Assembly (NCBI RefSeq): GCF_002220095.1
Contig: NZ_CP022372.1
Location: 2,576,501 to 2,640,500 of the forward strand
Origin: Bosea sp. AS-1
GTDB taxonomy: Bacteria; Pseudomonadota; Alphaproteobacteria; Rhizobiales; Beijerinckiaceae
Direction: 5' to 3'
Length of the DNA stretch: 64,000 nt
In this document: piece by piece, positions 36,586 to 45,281 of the stretch
Position numbering within the stretch: position 1 is the first letter of the stretch
How the letters are laid out: every line of letters begins with the position of its first letter
Program-made: the position numbers and the translations under genes
Notes under the pieces: generated by a model
Databases searched by the model: none
What the model was told of the DNA's origin: nothing
Seen by the model: only the letters and a program-made list of their open reading frames with translations

Positions 36586-36615
36586 CTTGACGTGAATTCC
36601 GGCCGTTCCTAGCCT
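36586..36615 (+). promoter_or_regulatory. Promoter of the dipeptide importer operon
   Basis: CTTGACG at 36586-36592 is followed after 17 bp by TAGCCT (36610-36615). The -35 fits the alphaproteobacterial CTTGAC consensus; the -10 is moderate. The binding-protein gene starts at 36758, leaving a leader of roughly 135 bases in which I see no gene. Confidence 0.55.
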
Positions 36616-36757
36616 GAACTCCAGAGAGGGAAAGCGCGCCATCCGCTCCGGCCGATGAGACGGGCAAACCAGTGTCGGCCGCATATACGGAGCGGGTCTT
36701 CGTTCGCGGCACAGGCCGGTCCGAACGCGGCTGGCCGATATTGTGGGAGGATCGTGC

Positions 36758-38356
36758 GTGAAGACACCATCATTTCTGATGGCGGATGAGCAGGGCAGTG
36801 CCCGGCACGGCACGTCGCGGCGCAGCCTGCTGCAGTTGCTGGCGGCGGGCGGCACGGCCCTGGCGACACCGGGGCTCTGGAGTACGCTGGCCGCCGCACA
36901 GGCGCCGGTTCCGGGCGGCACGCTGACGATCGGCGCGGATGCGGACCCGATCGGGCTCGACCCGGTCACGGTCAACGCCTTCTCCTCCTATGATTTCACC
37001 AGCCTTCTCTATACCGGCCTGCTGCGCTGGAACGCCCAGATGAAGGTCGAGCCCGATCTGGCGGCGAGCTACGAGCAGCCTGACCCAAAGACTTACGTCT
37101 TCAAGCTCAGACAAGGGGTGAAGTTTCACAACGGCAAGGACTTCTCGGCGGCCGACGTCAAGCATACCTTCGACCGGATCATGAATCCGGCGACGGGCAG
37201 CCGGCTCAAGGCCCTCTATTCCAGCGTCGAGTCGGTGACGGTGGTCGATCCGTTCACGGTGAAGTTCCAGCTCAATGCGACGGATGCGGCCTTCCTCAGC
37301 AACCTCGCGACCAATCCAAACGGTGCGATCGTTCCCGCCGGCGTCGACGGCATCAACACGCAGCCGGTCGGCACCGGCCCGTTCGCCTTCGAGGCCTACC
37401 AGCCGAACCAGCAGTTCTCGCTGACGCGCTTCGCCGATTATTACGAGAAGGGCGAGCCCTATCTCGCCAAGGTCGTATTCAAGTTCTTCAAGGACCAGGC
37501 GACGCTGACCTCGGCGCTGCGCTCGCGCGCCATCGACATGACCTGGGTGAAGGACCCGAAGGTCGCCGCCGCCATCGCGCGAACCTCGCCCAATTTCGTC
37601 TCGGCTCCGGGCCAGACCTCACGCACCTTCCCGATCTGGCTGAACATGAAGGCCAAGCCGCTGAACGACGTGAAGGTGCGGCGCGCGCTCAGCCTCGCGA
37701 CGGACCGCAAGGCCTGCCTCGACACGGTGCTCGGCGGCTCCGGCAAGGTCGGCGCGATGATCCCGGAAAGCCAGGTCGGCGGCTATGACGGCACCGGCGA
37801 AATGCCCTATTACAAGCACGACCCGGCGGCGGCGAAGGCGCTGCTGGCCGAGGCGGGCTATCCCAACGGCATCGATCTTGGCGACTACATCATCGTCGCG
37901 GCCAACCCGCTCGATGTCGCTTGCGCGCAGATCCTGCAGCAGCAATGGCAGGCCGCCGGGATCACGGTGAAACTGGTGCCGATGGAAACCGCGCCCCTGC
38001 TCAGCAAGTGGGCGACGGGCGATTGGCCGACGCTGCTCTCCGTCGCGCTGTCTTGGACGCCAGATTCCGACGGGATCTTCCAATACGTCAAATCGGATAG
38101 CGGCTTCGGCAAGGCGATGGGCTCGAACGATCCGGAGCTCGACAAGATGATCCTGGAAGCGCGTGCCGAGCTCGATACCACAAAGCGCGCGACGAAGAAT
38201 CTGGAAATCCAGAAGCGCATCGCCGACAACGCCTATGTCATCCAGATCTATCAGTATCCGCTGCGCTGGGAGATCTGGTGGAACTATGTCCAGGGCTATG
38301 TGCCGCTGGCCGCGAATATCCGTTCCTTCGTGCGTACGACATGGCTGAAGAAGTAG
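36758..38356 (+). CDS. Dipeptide/oligopeptide ABC importer binding protein (DppA-like)
   Basis: A 532-residue family 5 solute-binding protein. The N-terminus carries SRRSLLQLLAAGG, a Tat-like signal cut around residue 48 (AAAQAP). The mature protein has the family features GGTLTIGADADPIGLDPV, YVFKLRQGVKFHNGKDFSAADVKHTFDRI and PVGTGPFAFEAYQPNQ. I start at the GTG at 36758 because GGGAGG lies 7 bases before it; ATG at 36779 would also keep the signal. It leads a five-gene importer (binding protein, two permeases, two ATPases). Ligands of this family include peptides, glycosides and opines; the flanking M81 genes favour peptides. Confidence 0.9.
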   Translation: MKTPSFLMADEQGSARHGTSRRSLLQLLAAGGTALATPGLWSTLAAAQAPVPGGTLTIGADADPIGLDPVTVNAFSSYDFTSLLYTGLLRWNAQMKVEPDLAASYEQPDPKTYVFKLRQGVKFHNGKDFSAADVKHTFDRIMNPATGSRLKALYSSVESVTVVDPFTVKFQLNATDAAFLSNLATNPNGAIVPAGVDGINTQPVGTGPFAFEAYQPNQQFSLTRFADYYEKGEPYLAKVVFKFFKDQATLTSALRSRAIDMTWVKDPKVAAAIARTSPNFVSAPGQTSRTFPIWLNMKAKPLNDVKVRRALSLATDRKACLDTVLGGSGKVGAMIPESQVGGYDGTGEMPYYKHDPAAAKALLAEAGYPNGIDLGDYIIVAANPLDVACAQILQQQWQAAGITVKLVPMETAPLLSKWATGDWPTLLSVALSWTPDSDGIFQYVKSDSGFGKAMGSNDPELDKMILEARAELDTTKRATKNLEIQKRIADNAYVIQIYQYPLRWEIWWNYVQGYVPLAANIRSFVRTTWLKK

Positions 38357-38390
38357 GCCCTGCCTGCCGCTGCAAGGCGGGGGCCGGGCA

Positions 38391-39332
38391 ATGACCCGCT
38401 TCGTCCTCGGGCGTCTTGCCTGGATGGTCGCGATCCTGTTCGGCGTCTCGCTGGTCGCCTTCATGCTGATGCGGGCCATCCCCGGCGATTTCGCGATCGC
38501 GGCCGCTGGCTCGCAGAGCGTGGCGCCGGAGGTCCTGGCGACGATCCGGCGCGATCTCGGGCTCGACCAGCCGCTGATGGTGCAATATCTGCGTTGGCTC
38601 GGGGCTGCGCTGACCGGTGATCTCGGCACCTCCTTCGTCACCCGCCAGCCTGTGCTCGGCGAATTGCTCAGCCGACTCGCCGTCACCTTCCAGCTTACGC
38701 TTCTCGCCGCAATCATCGCCGCGGTGATAGGCGTCGCGACGGGCCTCGCGGCGGCCCGCCTGCGCGGCGCGACCGATTGGCTGGTCAGGCTCTGGAACGG
38801 GCTGATGCTGGCGGTTCCGAACTATGTCGTCGCGACGCTGATCGTGCTGCTCTTCGGGCTGTATTTTCCGGAGATCACGGTGCTGGGCTACACGCCCTTC
38901 CTTGATAACCCGCTTGCCAATCTCGCCAGCCTGCTCTTGCCGGCTCTTGCGCTGGCCCTCGCCGTCTCCGTGACCATCGCGGAGAACACGCGCGCCGCCG
39001 TGCTCGAGGTCGCCAACCAGGATTTCGTCATGGTGGCCCGCGCCAAGGGGCTGACGCCGGCTGCGATCCTGCGCGATTACCTGATGCGCAATGCGCTGAC
39101 GCCGGTCGTCACGGCCGCGGGCCTCAAGATCGCGGCGCTGCTCGGTGGCAGCATCCTGGTCGAGACCATCTTCGCCATTCCGGGGATGGGGCAGTACCTG
39201 TTCGACTCCATCAACAGCCGCGACTATCCGGTGATCCAGGCGATCGTGCTGGTCGCTGCCGGCATCGTCGTGCTGGTCAACACGGTCATCGACATAGCCT
39301 ATGCGCGGATCGATGCGCGGGTGCAGATGTGA
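38391..39332 (+). CDS. Dipeptide-type ABC importer permease (DppB-like)
   Basis: A 313-residue permease with six helices, starting MTRFVLGRLAWMVAILFGVS and carrying the DppB features RAIPGDFA, DLGTSFVTRQPVLGEL and ARAKGLTPAAILRDYLMRNALTPVV (EAA loop). An imperfect hairpin (38358-38365 with 38375-38382) lies in the short gap after the binding-protein gene and may protect its mRNA end. It ends in an ATGA overlap with the DppC-like gene. Confidence 0.92.
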   Translation: MTRFVLGRLAWMVAILFGVSLVAFMLMRAIPGDFAIAAAGSQSVAPEVLATIRRDLGLDQPLMVQYLRWLGAALTGDLGTSFVTRQPVLGELLSRLAVTFQLTLLAAIIAAVIGVATGLAAARLRGATDWLVRLWNGLMLAVPNYVVATLIVLLFGLYFPEITVLGYTPFLDNPLANLASLLLPALALALAVSVTIAENTRAAVLEVANQDFVMVARAKGLTPAAILRDYLMRNALTPVVTAAGLKIAALLGGSILVETIFAIPGMGQYLFDSINSRDYPVIQAIVLVAAGIVVLVNTVIDIAYARIDARVQM

Positions 39333-40210
39333 GCGGCGCCTTGCAAAACGAGCTTCCGGCGGCCGCCACGGCGCCCCGCCGCGCGCGCAGGGTGGCAGGG
39401 ATCAGCCAGGGCTGGCTGCTGCTCGGGCTCGGGCTCGTGATGCTGGCCGCGATGCTCGTTCTCACGATCTTCGCGCCGCTGGTTGCACCTTATGATCCCT
39501 CCGTGACTTCGCCGGATTCGCTGGCTCCCGCGAGCACGGCTCATTGGCTTGGCACGGATTCGATTGGACGCGATGTGCTGAGCCGCTTGATCGTCGGCGG
39601 ACGCACCACCTTGCTCATCACCATCAGCGCTGTGCTGATCGCGTTGGTAGCTGGTCTGATCCTCGGGCTGGCGGCCGGCTATCTGGGCGGGCGCACCGAC
39701 GAGATCATCATGCGCCTGCTCGATGTCGTCTTCGCCTTCCCGGTGCTGCTGCTGGCGATCGCCGTGGTGGCGGCGCTGGGGCCGACCGTGCCCAACCTGA
39801 TCCTGACCATCGCGATCGTCTACACGCCGGCCATGGCGCGGGTGGTCAGGGCGCCTGTGCTCAGCGTGAAGCGCTGGGACCATGTCGAGGCTGCCCGCAG
39901 CGTCGGCATGAGCGAGATGCGCCTCGTGCTGCGCCATATCCTGCCGATCGTGGTCTCGCCGATCCTCGTTGCGACCAGTCTCACGCTGTCGCAGACGATC
40001 TTCACCGTGACCGCGCTTTCATTCCTGGGCTTGGGTCCGCCGCCGCCCGACCCGAACTGGGGCGGCATGCTTTCGGAGGCGCGCCAGTTCATGGAGCTTG
40101 CGCCGCTCACAGTGATCGGGCCGGCGCTGGCGATCGTCTTCGCGACGCTGACCTTCATCATCATCGCCAACGGTTTGCGCGAGGTTTTGGACGTGGGGAG
40201 CGTGCGATGA
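39329..40210 (+). CDS. Dipeptide-type ABC importer permease (DppC-like)
   Basis: A 293-residue permease with the DppC/OppC N-terminal extension and six helices. Typical segments are WLGTDSIGRDVLSRLIVGGRTTL and, in the EAA loop, DHVEAARSVGMSEMRLVLRHILP; the C-terminal LGLGPPPPDPNWGGMLSEAR is nearly invariant in the family. It overlaps both neighbours by ATGA, so translation is coupled along the operon. Confidence 0.93.
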   Translation: MSGALQNELPAAATAPRRARRVAGISQGWLLLGLGLVMLAAMLVLTIFAPLVAPYDPSVTSPDSLAPASTAHWLGTDSIGRDVLSRLIVGGRTTLLITISAVLIALVAGLILGLAAGYLGGRTDEIIMRLLDVVFAFPVLLLAIAVVAALGPTVPNLILTIAIVYTPAMARVVRAPVLSVKRWDHVEAARSVGMSEMRLVLRHILPIVVSPILVATSLTLSQTIFTVTALSFLGLGPPPPDPNWGGMLSEARQFMELAPLTVIGPALAIVFATLTFIIIANGLREVLDVGSVR

Positions 40211-41013
40211 CCGGCCCATTGCTCCGGGTGCGCGACCTCACCGCGACGGTGACGACGCGCCGGGAGGTGATCCAGGCCGTGCGCGGCATCTCCTTCGACA
40301 TCAATGCCGACGAGGCGGTCGGCTTCGTCGGCGAATCCGGCTGTGGCAAGAGCGTCACCGCCAAGGCGTTGATGCGATTGGCGCCGGAAGGAGCCTCGAT
40401 TGGGCTCGGCGGCTCCGTCGCCTTCTGGGGGCGGGATCTACTCGCGCTGGACGAGGTGGAGATGCGAGACCTGCGCGGCCGGCGCATCGCCATGGTCTTC
40501 CAGGACCCGATGACCTCGCTCAACCCGGTGATGAGCATCGGCGCGCAGATGAGCGACATGCTGCGCCGCCATCTCGGCTTGTCGGGCAAGGCGGCGCGCG
40601 AGCGCAGCATCGAACTGCTCGATCTCGTCGGCATTCCCGATCCGGCGCGGCGGATCGACGATTTCCCACACCAGTTCTCGGGCGGGCAGCGCCAGAGGGT
40701 GCTGATCGCCATCGCGATCTCCTGCGAGCCCGACCTCTTGATCGCCGACGAGCCGACGACGGCGCTCGACGTCACCGTGCAGGCGCAGATCCTGCGCCTG
40801 CTGCTGCGGCTCCGGGAAGAGCGCGGCATGGCATTGATGCTGATCACCCATGATTTCGGCGTCGTCGCCGGCATGGTCGATCGGGTGAACGTGATGTATC
40901 GCGGCGAGATTGTCGAAGCCGGGCCGGTCGACGACGTGTTCGCGCGGCCGCAGCACGCTTATACGCGGGCGCTGCTCGATGCCGTGCCGCGCCTGCAAGG
41001 GGCGGGGGCGTAG
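40207..41013 (+). CDS. Dipeptide-type ABC importer ATPase (DppD-like)
   Basis: A 268-residue ATPase: Walker A GESGCGKSV, Q-loop FQDPMTSLNPVMSIG, signature FSGGQRQRVLIAIA, Walker B LLIADEPTTALDVT and switch histidine ITHDFGVVA. It is shorter than E. coli DppD because it lacks the C-terminal cysteine-containing tail, ending soon after HAYTRALLDAVPRL. It overlaps the upstream permease and is followed after 2 bp by the second ATPase. It may also serve the ATPase-less importer at 43700-47104. Confidence 0.92.
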   Translation: MTGPLLRVRDLTATVTTRREVIQAVRGISFDINADEAVGFVGESGCGKSVTAKALMRLAPEGASIGLGGSVAFWGRDLLALDEVEMRDLRGRRIAMVFQDPMTSLNPVMSIGAQMSDMLRRHLGLSGKAARERSIELLDLVGIPDPARRIDDFPHQFSGGQRQRVLIAIAISCEPDLLIADEPTTALDVTVQAQILRLLLRLREERGMALMLITHDFGVVAGMVDRVNVMYRGEIVEAGPVDDVFARPQHAYTRALLDAVPRLQGAGA

Positions 41014-41015
41014 CG

Positions 41016-41975
41016 ATGACGGAGCGGCTGCTGCAGGTCCGCGACCTCTCGGTGCTGTTCCCGGCGCGGCGCGGAGCTCCACCGGTCAAGGCGGTCGAGC
41101 GCCTTTCCTTCGAGATCGCGCCCGGAGAGACGCTCGGGTTGGTCGGGCAGTCGGGCTCGGGCAAGACCACGGCCGGGCGCGCGATCCTCCAGCTCCAGAA
41201 GGCGAGCGAGGGCTCGGTCCGCCTGCTCGGGCAGGAATTGACGACGATGCGCCCGGGTGAATTGCGCCGGATGCGCCGGCACATGCAGTTCGTGCTGCAG
41301 AACCCCTATTCCAGCCTGCATCCGCGCATGACAATCGGGCAAATCCTGAGCGAGCCCTTGCAAGTCCATCGCACGGTGCCGGCCAACCGCATCCGCGAGC
41401 GTGTCGAGGAACTGCTGGAGCTGGTCAATCTCGATCCGGCGATGATGCAGCGCTATCCGCACGAGTTCTCCGGCGGCCAGCGCCAGCGCGTCGTCATCGC
41501 CCGGGCCTTGGCAGTCAATCCGGATTTCGTCGTCTGCGACGAGCCGGTCTCGGCGCTCGATGTCCGCACGCAGGCGCAGATCGTCGCGCTGCTGCAATCG
41601 TTGCAGGAGAAGCTCGGCCTGTCGTACCTCTTCATCGCGCATGACCTCGCGATCGTGCGCGAGATGGCGCATCGCGTCGCCGTGATGTTCCGCGGGCGCA
41701 TCGTCGAGATGGGCAGTGCGGGACAGGTCTATGACAGCCCGGCCCATCCCTACACGCAGCACCTGCTCGATGCCGTGCCGGTGCCCGACCCCGTGCTCCA
41801 GCGCGAGCGGTTGCGGCGGCCGCCGCCGGATCTGCGCTTCCTCGACGGCGATGGCGGCGGCTGCATCCATGGTGTCGATCACGCACGGGCGGGGACGCCC
41901 GAATGGCACGAGATCGCGCCAGGTCACGGCGTCTCCTGCCGCTACTGGCCGAAGGACCGAAGCGCGGCTGCGTGA
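41016..41975 (+). CDS. Dipeptide-type ABC importer ATPase (DppF-like)
   Basis: A 319-residue ATPase: Walker A GQSGSGKTT, Q-loop LQNPYSSLHPRMTIG, signature FSGGQRQRVVIARA, Walker B FVVCDEPVSALDV and switch histidine FIAHDLAIVRE. After HPYTQHLLDAVPVPDP comes the oligopeptide-type tail, with one Cys in CIHG and one in CRYW. It is the last gene of its importer. A dyad with operator B starts right at the end of this gene. Confidence 0.92.
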   Translation: MTERLLQVRDLSVLFPARRGAPPVKAVERLSFEIAPGETLGLVGQSGSGKTTAGRAILQLQKASEGSVRLLGQELTTMRPGELRRMRRHMQFVLQNPYSSLHPRMTIGQILSEPLQVHRTVPANRIRERVEELLELVNLDPAMMQRYPHEFSGGQRQRVVIARALAVNPDFVVCDEPVSALDVRTQAQIVALLQSLQEKLGLSYLFIAHDLAIVREMAHRVAVMFRGRIVEMGSAGQVYDSPAHPYTQHLLDAVPVPDPVLQRERLRRPPPDLRFLDGDGGGCIHGVDHARAGTPEWHEIAPGHGVSCRYWPKDRSAAA

Positions 41976-41981
41976 TTGGAT

Positions 41982-41998
41982 GTTCCTTCAGATGGAAC
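41982..41998. promoter_or_regulatory. Operator B: GTTCC-N7-GGAAC inside a 12-bp inverted repeat
   Basis: GTTCC (41982-41986) and GGAAC (41994-41998) form the core of a longer perfect repeat, ATTGGATGTTCC with GGAACATCCAAT (41975-42005, 7-bp centre). Exactly 8 bp separate GGAAC from the CTTGAC -35 at 42007. It is the most symmetric of the four operators. As RNA it would also make a 12-bp hairpin, without a T-run, at the end of the upstream importer operon. Confidence 0.7.
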
Positions 41999-42006
41999 AT
42001 CCAATC

Positions 42007-42037
42007 CTTGACGTGAAATATTTGGCGCAACTACGCT
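42007..42037 (+). promoter_or_regulatory. Promoter of the M81 copy 3 operon
   Basis: CTTGACG at 42007-42013 is followed after 18 bp by TACGCT (42032-42037). The -35 and its flank (ATCCTTGACGTGAA) match the promoter at 36586 almost base for base. The gene it serves starts at 42159. Confidence 0.55.
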
Positions 42038-42158
42038 TTCGACGATGAGGCCGGGCTGCCGATCGACCGAAATGCCGCCCGGAACGATGCCCTGAAGTCC
42101 GAGAAACCGCTTCGCCCGGCATCGGCCGGACGGTGGAGCTGCAATCCGGGAGGATGCC

Positions 42159-43667
42159 GTGCGTCTGGCGCTGATCCACATCGTTCAGGAGACGAACGAC
42201 TTCAATCCGCTGCTGACGACGCTCTCTGATTTCGAGGCGTTCGGCCTCGTCGAAGGCGAGGAGATCGCGCGGCAGTTCGGCGAGATCGGCCAGATCGGCG
42301 GGCACTACGCGGCTGTGAAGGAGAGCGGACTCGACATCGAGACGGTCCCGATCATCCGCGCCTGGGCCGTGGCGGGCGGGCGCATCTCGCGCGAGGCCTT
42401 CGATTTCTTCCAGGCGAAGATCCGCGCGGGGTTGGAGACTGTGGGGCCGATCGACGGGCTCGTCCTGCATCTGCACGGTGCCTGTGCGGCTGAGGGCATC
42501 GATGATGTCGAGGGCGAGCAGGCCGAGCTCTGCCGCAGGATTCTGGGGTCGGACGTGCCGATCCTGCTCGGGCTCGACCACCACGCCAACATCACGCAGA
42601 AGATCATGGCCAATTGCACGGCCATTGTCGGGCACCGGACCCAGCCGCATGACGTGTTCGACACCGGCAAGGTCGGGACCGAGGTGCTGCTGCGCATCCT
42701 CACCGAGAAGTGCAAGCCGGTCATGGCTTGGCGGAAGATTCCGCTGCTCTCGCATCAGGAGCAGTTCCTGACCTCGAAGGGACCGATGAAGATCTGGTTC
42801 GACCGGGCCCGCGCCATCGAGGCCGACCGGCGCGTGTTGCAGGCCTCGAACTATCCGATGCAGCCCTGGCTCGATGTCGCCGAGGGCGGCTGGTCGACGA
42901 TCGTCGTCACCGACGGCGATCAGGCGCTGGCGGAGAAGCTTGCGGACGAACTGGCCGATCTCGCCTGGTCGATGCGCGACGACTTTCAGGTGCGCGAGGC
43001 GGTCTCCATCGACGATGCCGTGCGCAAGGCCGATGCGGCCGAGCGCGGCATGGTCGTGGTCAGCGATACCGGCGACACCGTCTTCGGCGGGGCGGCCGGC
43101 GACAGCAACCTGCTGCTGGAATCGATGCTGCGGCTTGGCATCGGGAGCAAGGCGCTGATCCCATTGATCTCGCCCAAGGCCGTGGCGACGCTGACGGCAG
43201 CGGGCGAGGGCGCCGAGGTCACCTTGCCGCTCGGCGGTGATGCGGCCACCGCCTTCTTCAAGCCGCTGACCGTGACCGGACGGGTCAGGAAGCTGGGCGG
43301 CGGGTCGATTCCGCTCAAGTTCAACCACCAGCCCGAGGTCGACATGGGCCGCGTCGCGGTCTTCGATGTCGGGCCGGTGACGCTCCTGATCTCGGAACTG
43401 CGCGGCGTCGCCGGCAATGTGCCGGACGTCTACGAGGCCTTTGGCATCGACCTCTCCGATTACAAGATGGCCGTGCTCAAGACGGCTTCGAACTTCCAGT
43501 ATTTCGACCGCATCGCCTCCGGGCTCGTCCGCGCCGATACGCGCGGGCCGGGGCAGTCGGACGTCTTCACTCTGCCGTGGCAGCGGATTCCGCGCCCGGT
43601 CTATCCGTTGGAAAAAATAAGCGACTGGCGGGCGCATTCGTCCCAGCCAGGTGCGGGGATGGGTTGA
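42159..43667 (+). CDS. M81 family metallopeptidase (MlrC-like), copy 3
   Basis: A 502-residue M81 protein, diverged from copies 1 and 2. Motifs: HIVQETNDFNP, LHLHGACAAEGIDDVEGE, LGLDHHANITQKIM and GHRTQPHDVFDTG; the MlrC domain follows at about 290 with VSDTGDTVFGGAAGDSN. GTG at 42159 is the start, supported by GGGAGG seven bases upstream. The spacing of the His and Asp residues suits zinc binding, but copy 3 has QPHDVFD where copy 2 has FPHTDF, so its metal site or specificity may differ. It is followed after 32 bp by a second peptide-type binding protein and two permeases. Confidence 0.87.
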   Translation: MRLALIHIVQETNDFNPLLTTLSDFEAFGLVEGEEIARQFGEIGQIGGHYAAVKESGLDIETVPIIRAWAVAGGRISREAFDFFQAKIRAGLETVGPIDGLVLHLHGACAAEGIDDVEGEQAELCRRILGSDVPILLGLDHHANITQKIMANCTAIVGHRTQPHDVFDTGKVGTEVLLRILTEKCKPVMAWRKIPLLSHQEQFLTSKGPMKIWFDRARAIEADRRVLQASNYPMQPWLDVAEGGWSTIVVTDGDQALAEKLADELADLAWSMRDDFQVREAVSIDDAVRKADAAERGMVVVSDTGDTVFGGAAGDSNLLLESMLRLGIGSKALIPLISPKAVATLTAAGEGAEVTLPLGGDAATAFFKPLTVTGRVRKLGGGSIPLKFNHQPEVDMGRVAVFDVGPVTLLISELRGVAGNVPDVYEAFGIDLSDYKMAVLKTASNFQYFDRIASGLVRADTRGPGQSDVFTLPWQRIPRPVYPLEKISDWRAHSSQPGAGMG

Positions 43668-43699
43668 AGGGCAACTGAAACAACAAAAAGGGGAAAGCG

Positions 43700-45241
43700 A
43701 TGACAAAGCTGTCGCGACGTCGATTCTGCATCACCGGCCTTGCCCTGGCGGGCGCGGCCCCATTCACGGCGGCGCTGCCGGCCGCAGCCCAGCAGCTCAA
43801 GGGCGGGACGTTGCGGGTCGCCGTGCTGAACGAGCTGGCGAATTACGATCCGCAGCAGCTCTCCACGGTGAATTTCCACGTCATCAAGAACCTCTACGAC
43901 AGCCTGATCGAATACACCCCGGAGGGAAAGCCGCAGCCGAGCCTCGCGACCGAATGGACGATTGCCCCGGACAAGAAATCGGTGACGCTGAAGCTGCGCG
44001 AGGGCGTGACCTTCCACAGCGGCAATCCGTTCAAGTCCGATTCCGTGCTGGCGACCCTGCAGAAGGGCGCCGATCCCAAGCGCGGCAAGAACGTCTTCGC
44101 GACGATGTCGATCGTGAAGGACTGGTCGGCGCCGGATGAGCGCAGTGTCACGATCAACTTCAAGGCGCCAGTACCCGACCGGCAGATCCTCGACCTGCTG
44201 CAGTTCCTGATCCCGATCGATCCCAAGGGCATCGATACCGTCGAGACCGTACCGGCCGGCACCGGCGCCTACACGCTGGTCAATCGCGCGGTGGGGCAGA
44301 GTCTGACCCTCAAGGCCAATCCGAAATACTGGCGCGAAAAGCAGCCGATCGCGCAGGATCTCGTCTTCACGGTGTTCAGCGAGGATGCCGCCGCCAGCGC
44401 TGCGCTGGAATCGGGCGCGGTCGACATCGTTTATAACGGCTCCTCGCGCAGCGCCGTCCGGCTGAAGGATGCGGGCTACCAGGTCTTTGCCGGGCCGGGG
44501 CAACTGGTGCAGGTCTTCCGCATCAATTCGACGCGCGGCCCCTTCCGCAACAAGTCGTTCCGCCAGGCCTTCAACTATCTGATGGACCGGGCGAGCATCC
44601 TGCGCGTCGGTTATGCCGGCATGGGCAAGGTCGTGGCATTGCCCTGGGCGCCGGCGAGCCCGGCCTATGACGAGAGCTACACCAAGACCTATGCCTACGA
44701 CCTCGACAAGGCGAAGAAGCTGATCGCCGCGTCCGGCTTGTCCGCCGATGAGATGAAGGGCTGGAAACTGCTGGTGAACGGCAGCGACGAGCCTTCGGTC
44801 GCCATCAGCCAGATCGTGCAGGGCTCGCTGCAGAAGGCGGGTATCCCGATCGAACTCGACATGCGCCAGGGCGCCGAATACGTCACGGCTTTGCTCGGGG
44901 GCGACTTCGCCGCGACCTTCGGCGCGGTCGGCAACGTGCAGAAGTTTCCCTCACGCGTCGCGACCAACTCGATCTACCGCACCTCGGGCAACCCGATCCT
45001 GAAGGATCCCCACCCGCATCCCGACTATGTCGCCGCGATCGCCAAGGTCGACAGTGCCGCCGGCAGCGAAGCCGAGGTCAAGGCGGCCTATGACAATCTC
45101 AACCGTGTGCTGGTCGACGAGGCTTTCGGGATTGCGACCAACTCCTACGATGTCGGCTTGATCGTTGCCTCGGAGAAGATCGGCGGGGTGACGCTCGACA
45201 TCGACAATCTGTTCGTGGCCCGCACCATCGGGTTCAAGTGA
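43700..45241 (+). CDS. Peptide-type ABC importer binding protein (family 5), second system
   Basis: A 513-residue family 5 binding protein with a twin-arginine signal, SRRRFCITGLALAGA, cut near residue 31 (AAAQQ). LRVAVLNELANYDPQQLSTVNFHVIKNLYDSLIEYTPEGKPQPSLA and TLKLREGVTFHSGNPF are features of the group. AAAGGGG lies before the ATG. It belongs with M81 copy 3 upstream and two permeases downstream. It is about as distant from the first DppA-like protein as general family members are, so the two probably bind different ligands. Confidence 0.9.
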   Translation: MTKLSRRRFCITGLALAGAAPFTAALPAAAQQLKGGTLRVAVLNELANYDPQQLSTVNFHVIKNLYDSLIEYTPEGKPQPSLATEWTIAPDKKSVTLKLREGVTFHSGNPFKSDSVLATLQKGADPKRGKNVFATMSIVKDWSAPDERSVTINFKAPVPDRQILDLLQFLIPIDPKGIDTVETVPAGTGAYTLVNRAVGQSLTLKANPKYWREKQPIAQDLVFTVFSEDAAASAALESGAVDIVYNGSSRSAVRLKDAGYQVFAGPGQLVQVFRINSTRGPFRNKSFRQAFNYLMDRASILRVGYAGMGKVVALPWAPASPAYDESYTKTYAYDLDKAKKLIAASGLSADEMKGWKLLVNGSDEPSVAISQIVQGSLQKAGIPIELDMRQGAEYVTALLGGDFAATFGAVGNVQKFPSRVATNSIYRTSGNPILKDPHPHPDYVAAIAKVDSAAGSEAEVKAAYDNLNRVLVDEAFGIATNSYDVGLIVASEKIGGVTLDIDNLFVARTIGFK

Positions 45242-45281
45242 TGCGGCTTGTCGACCTGCGGTGCCAGGCCGGCACCGCCTG

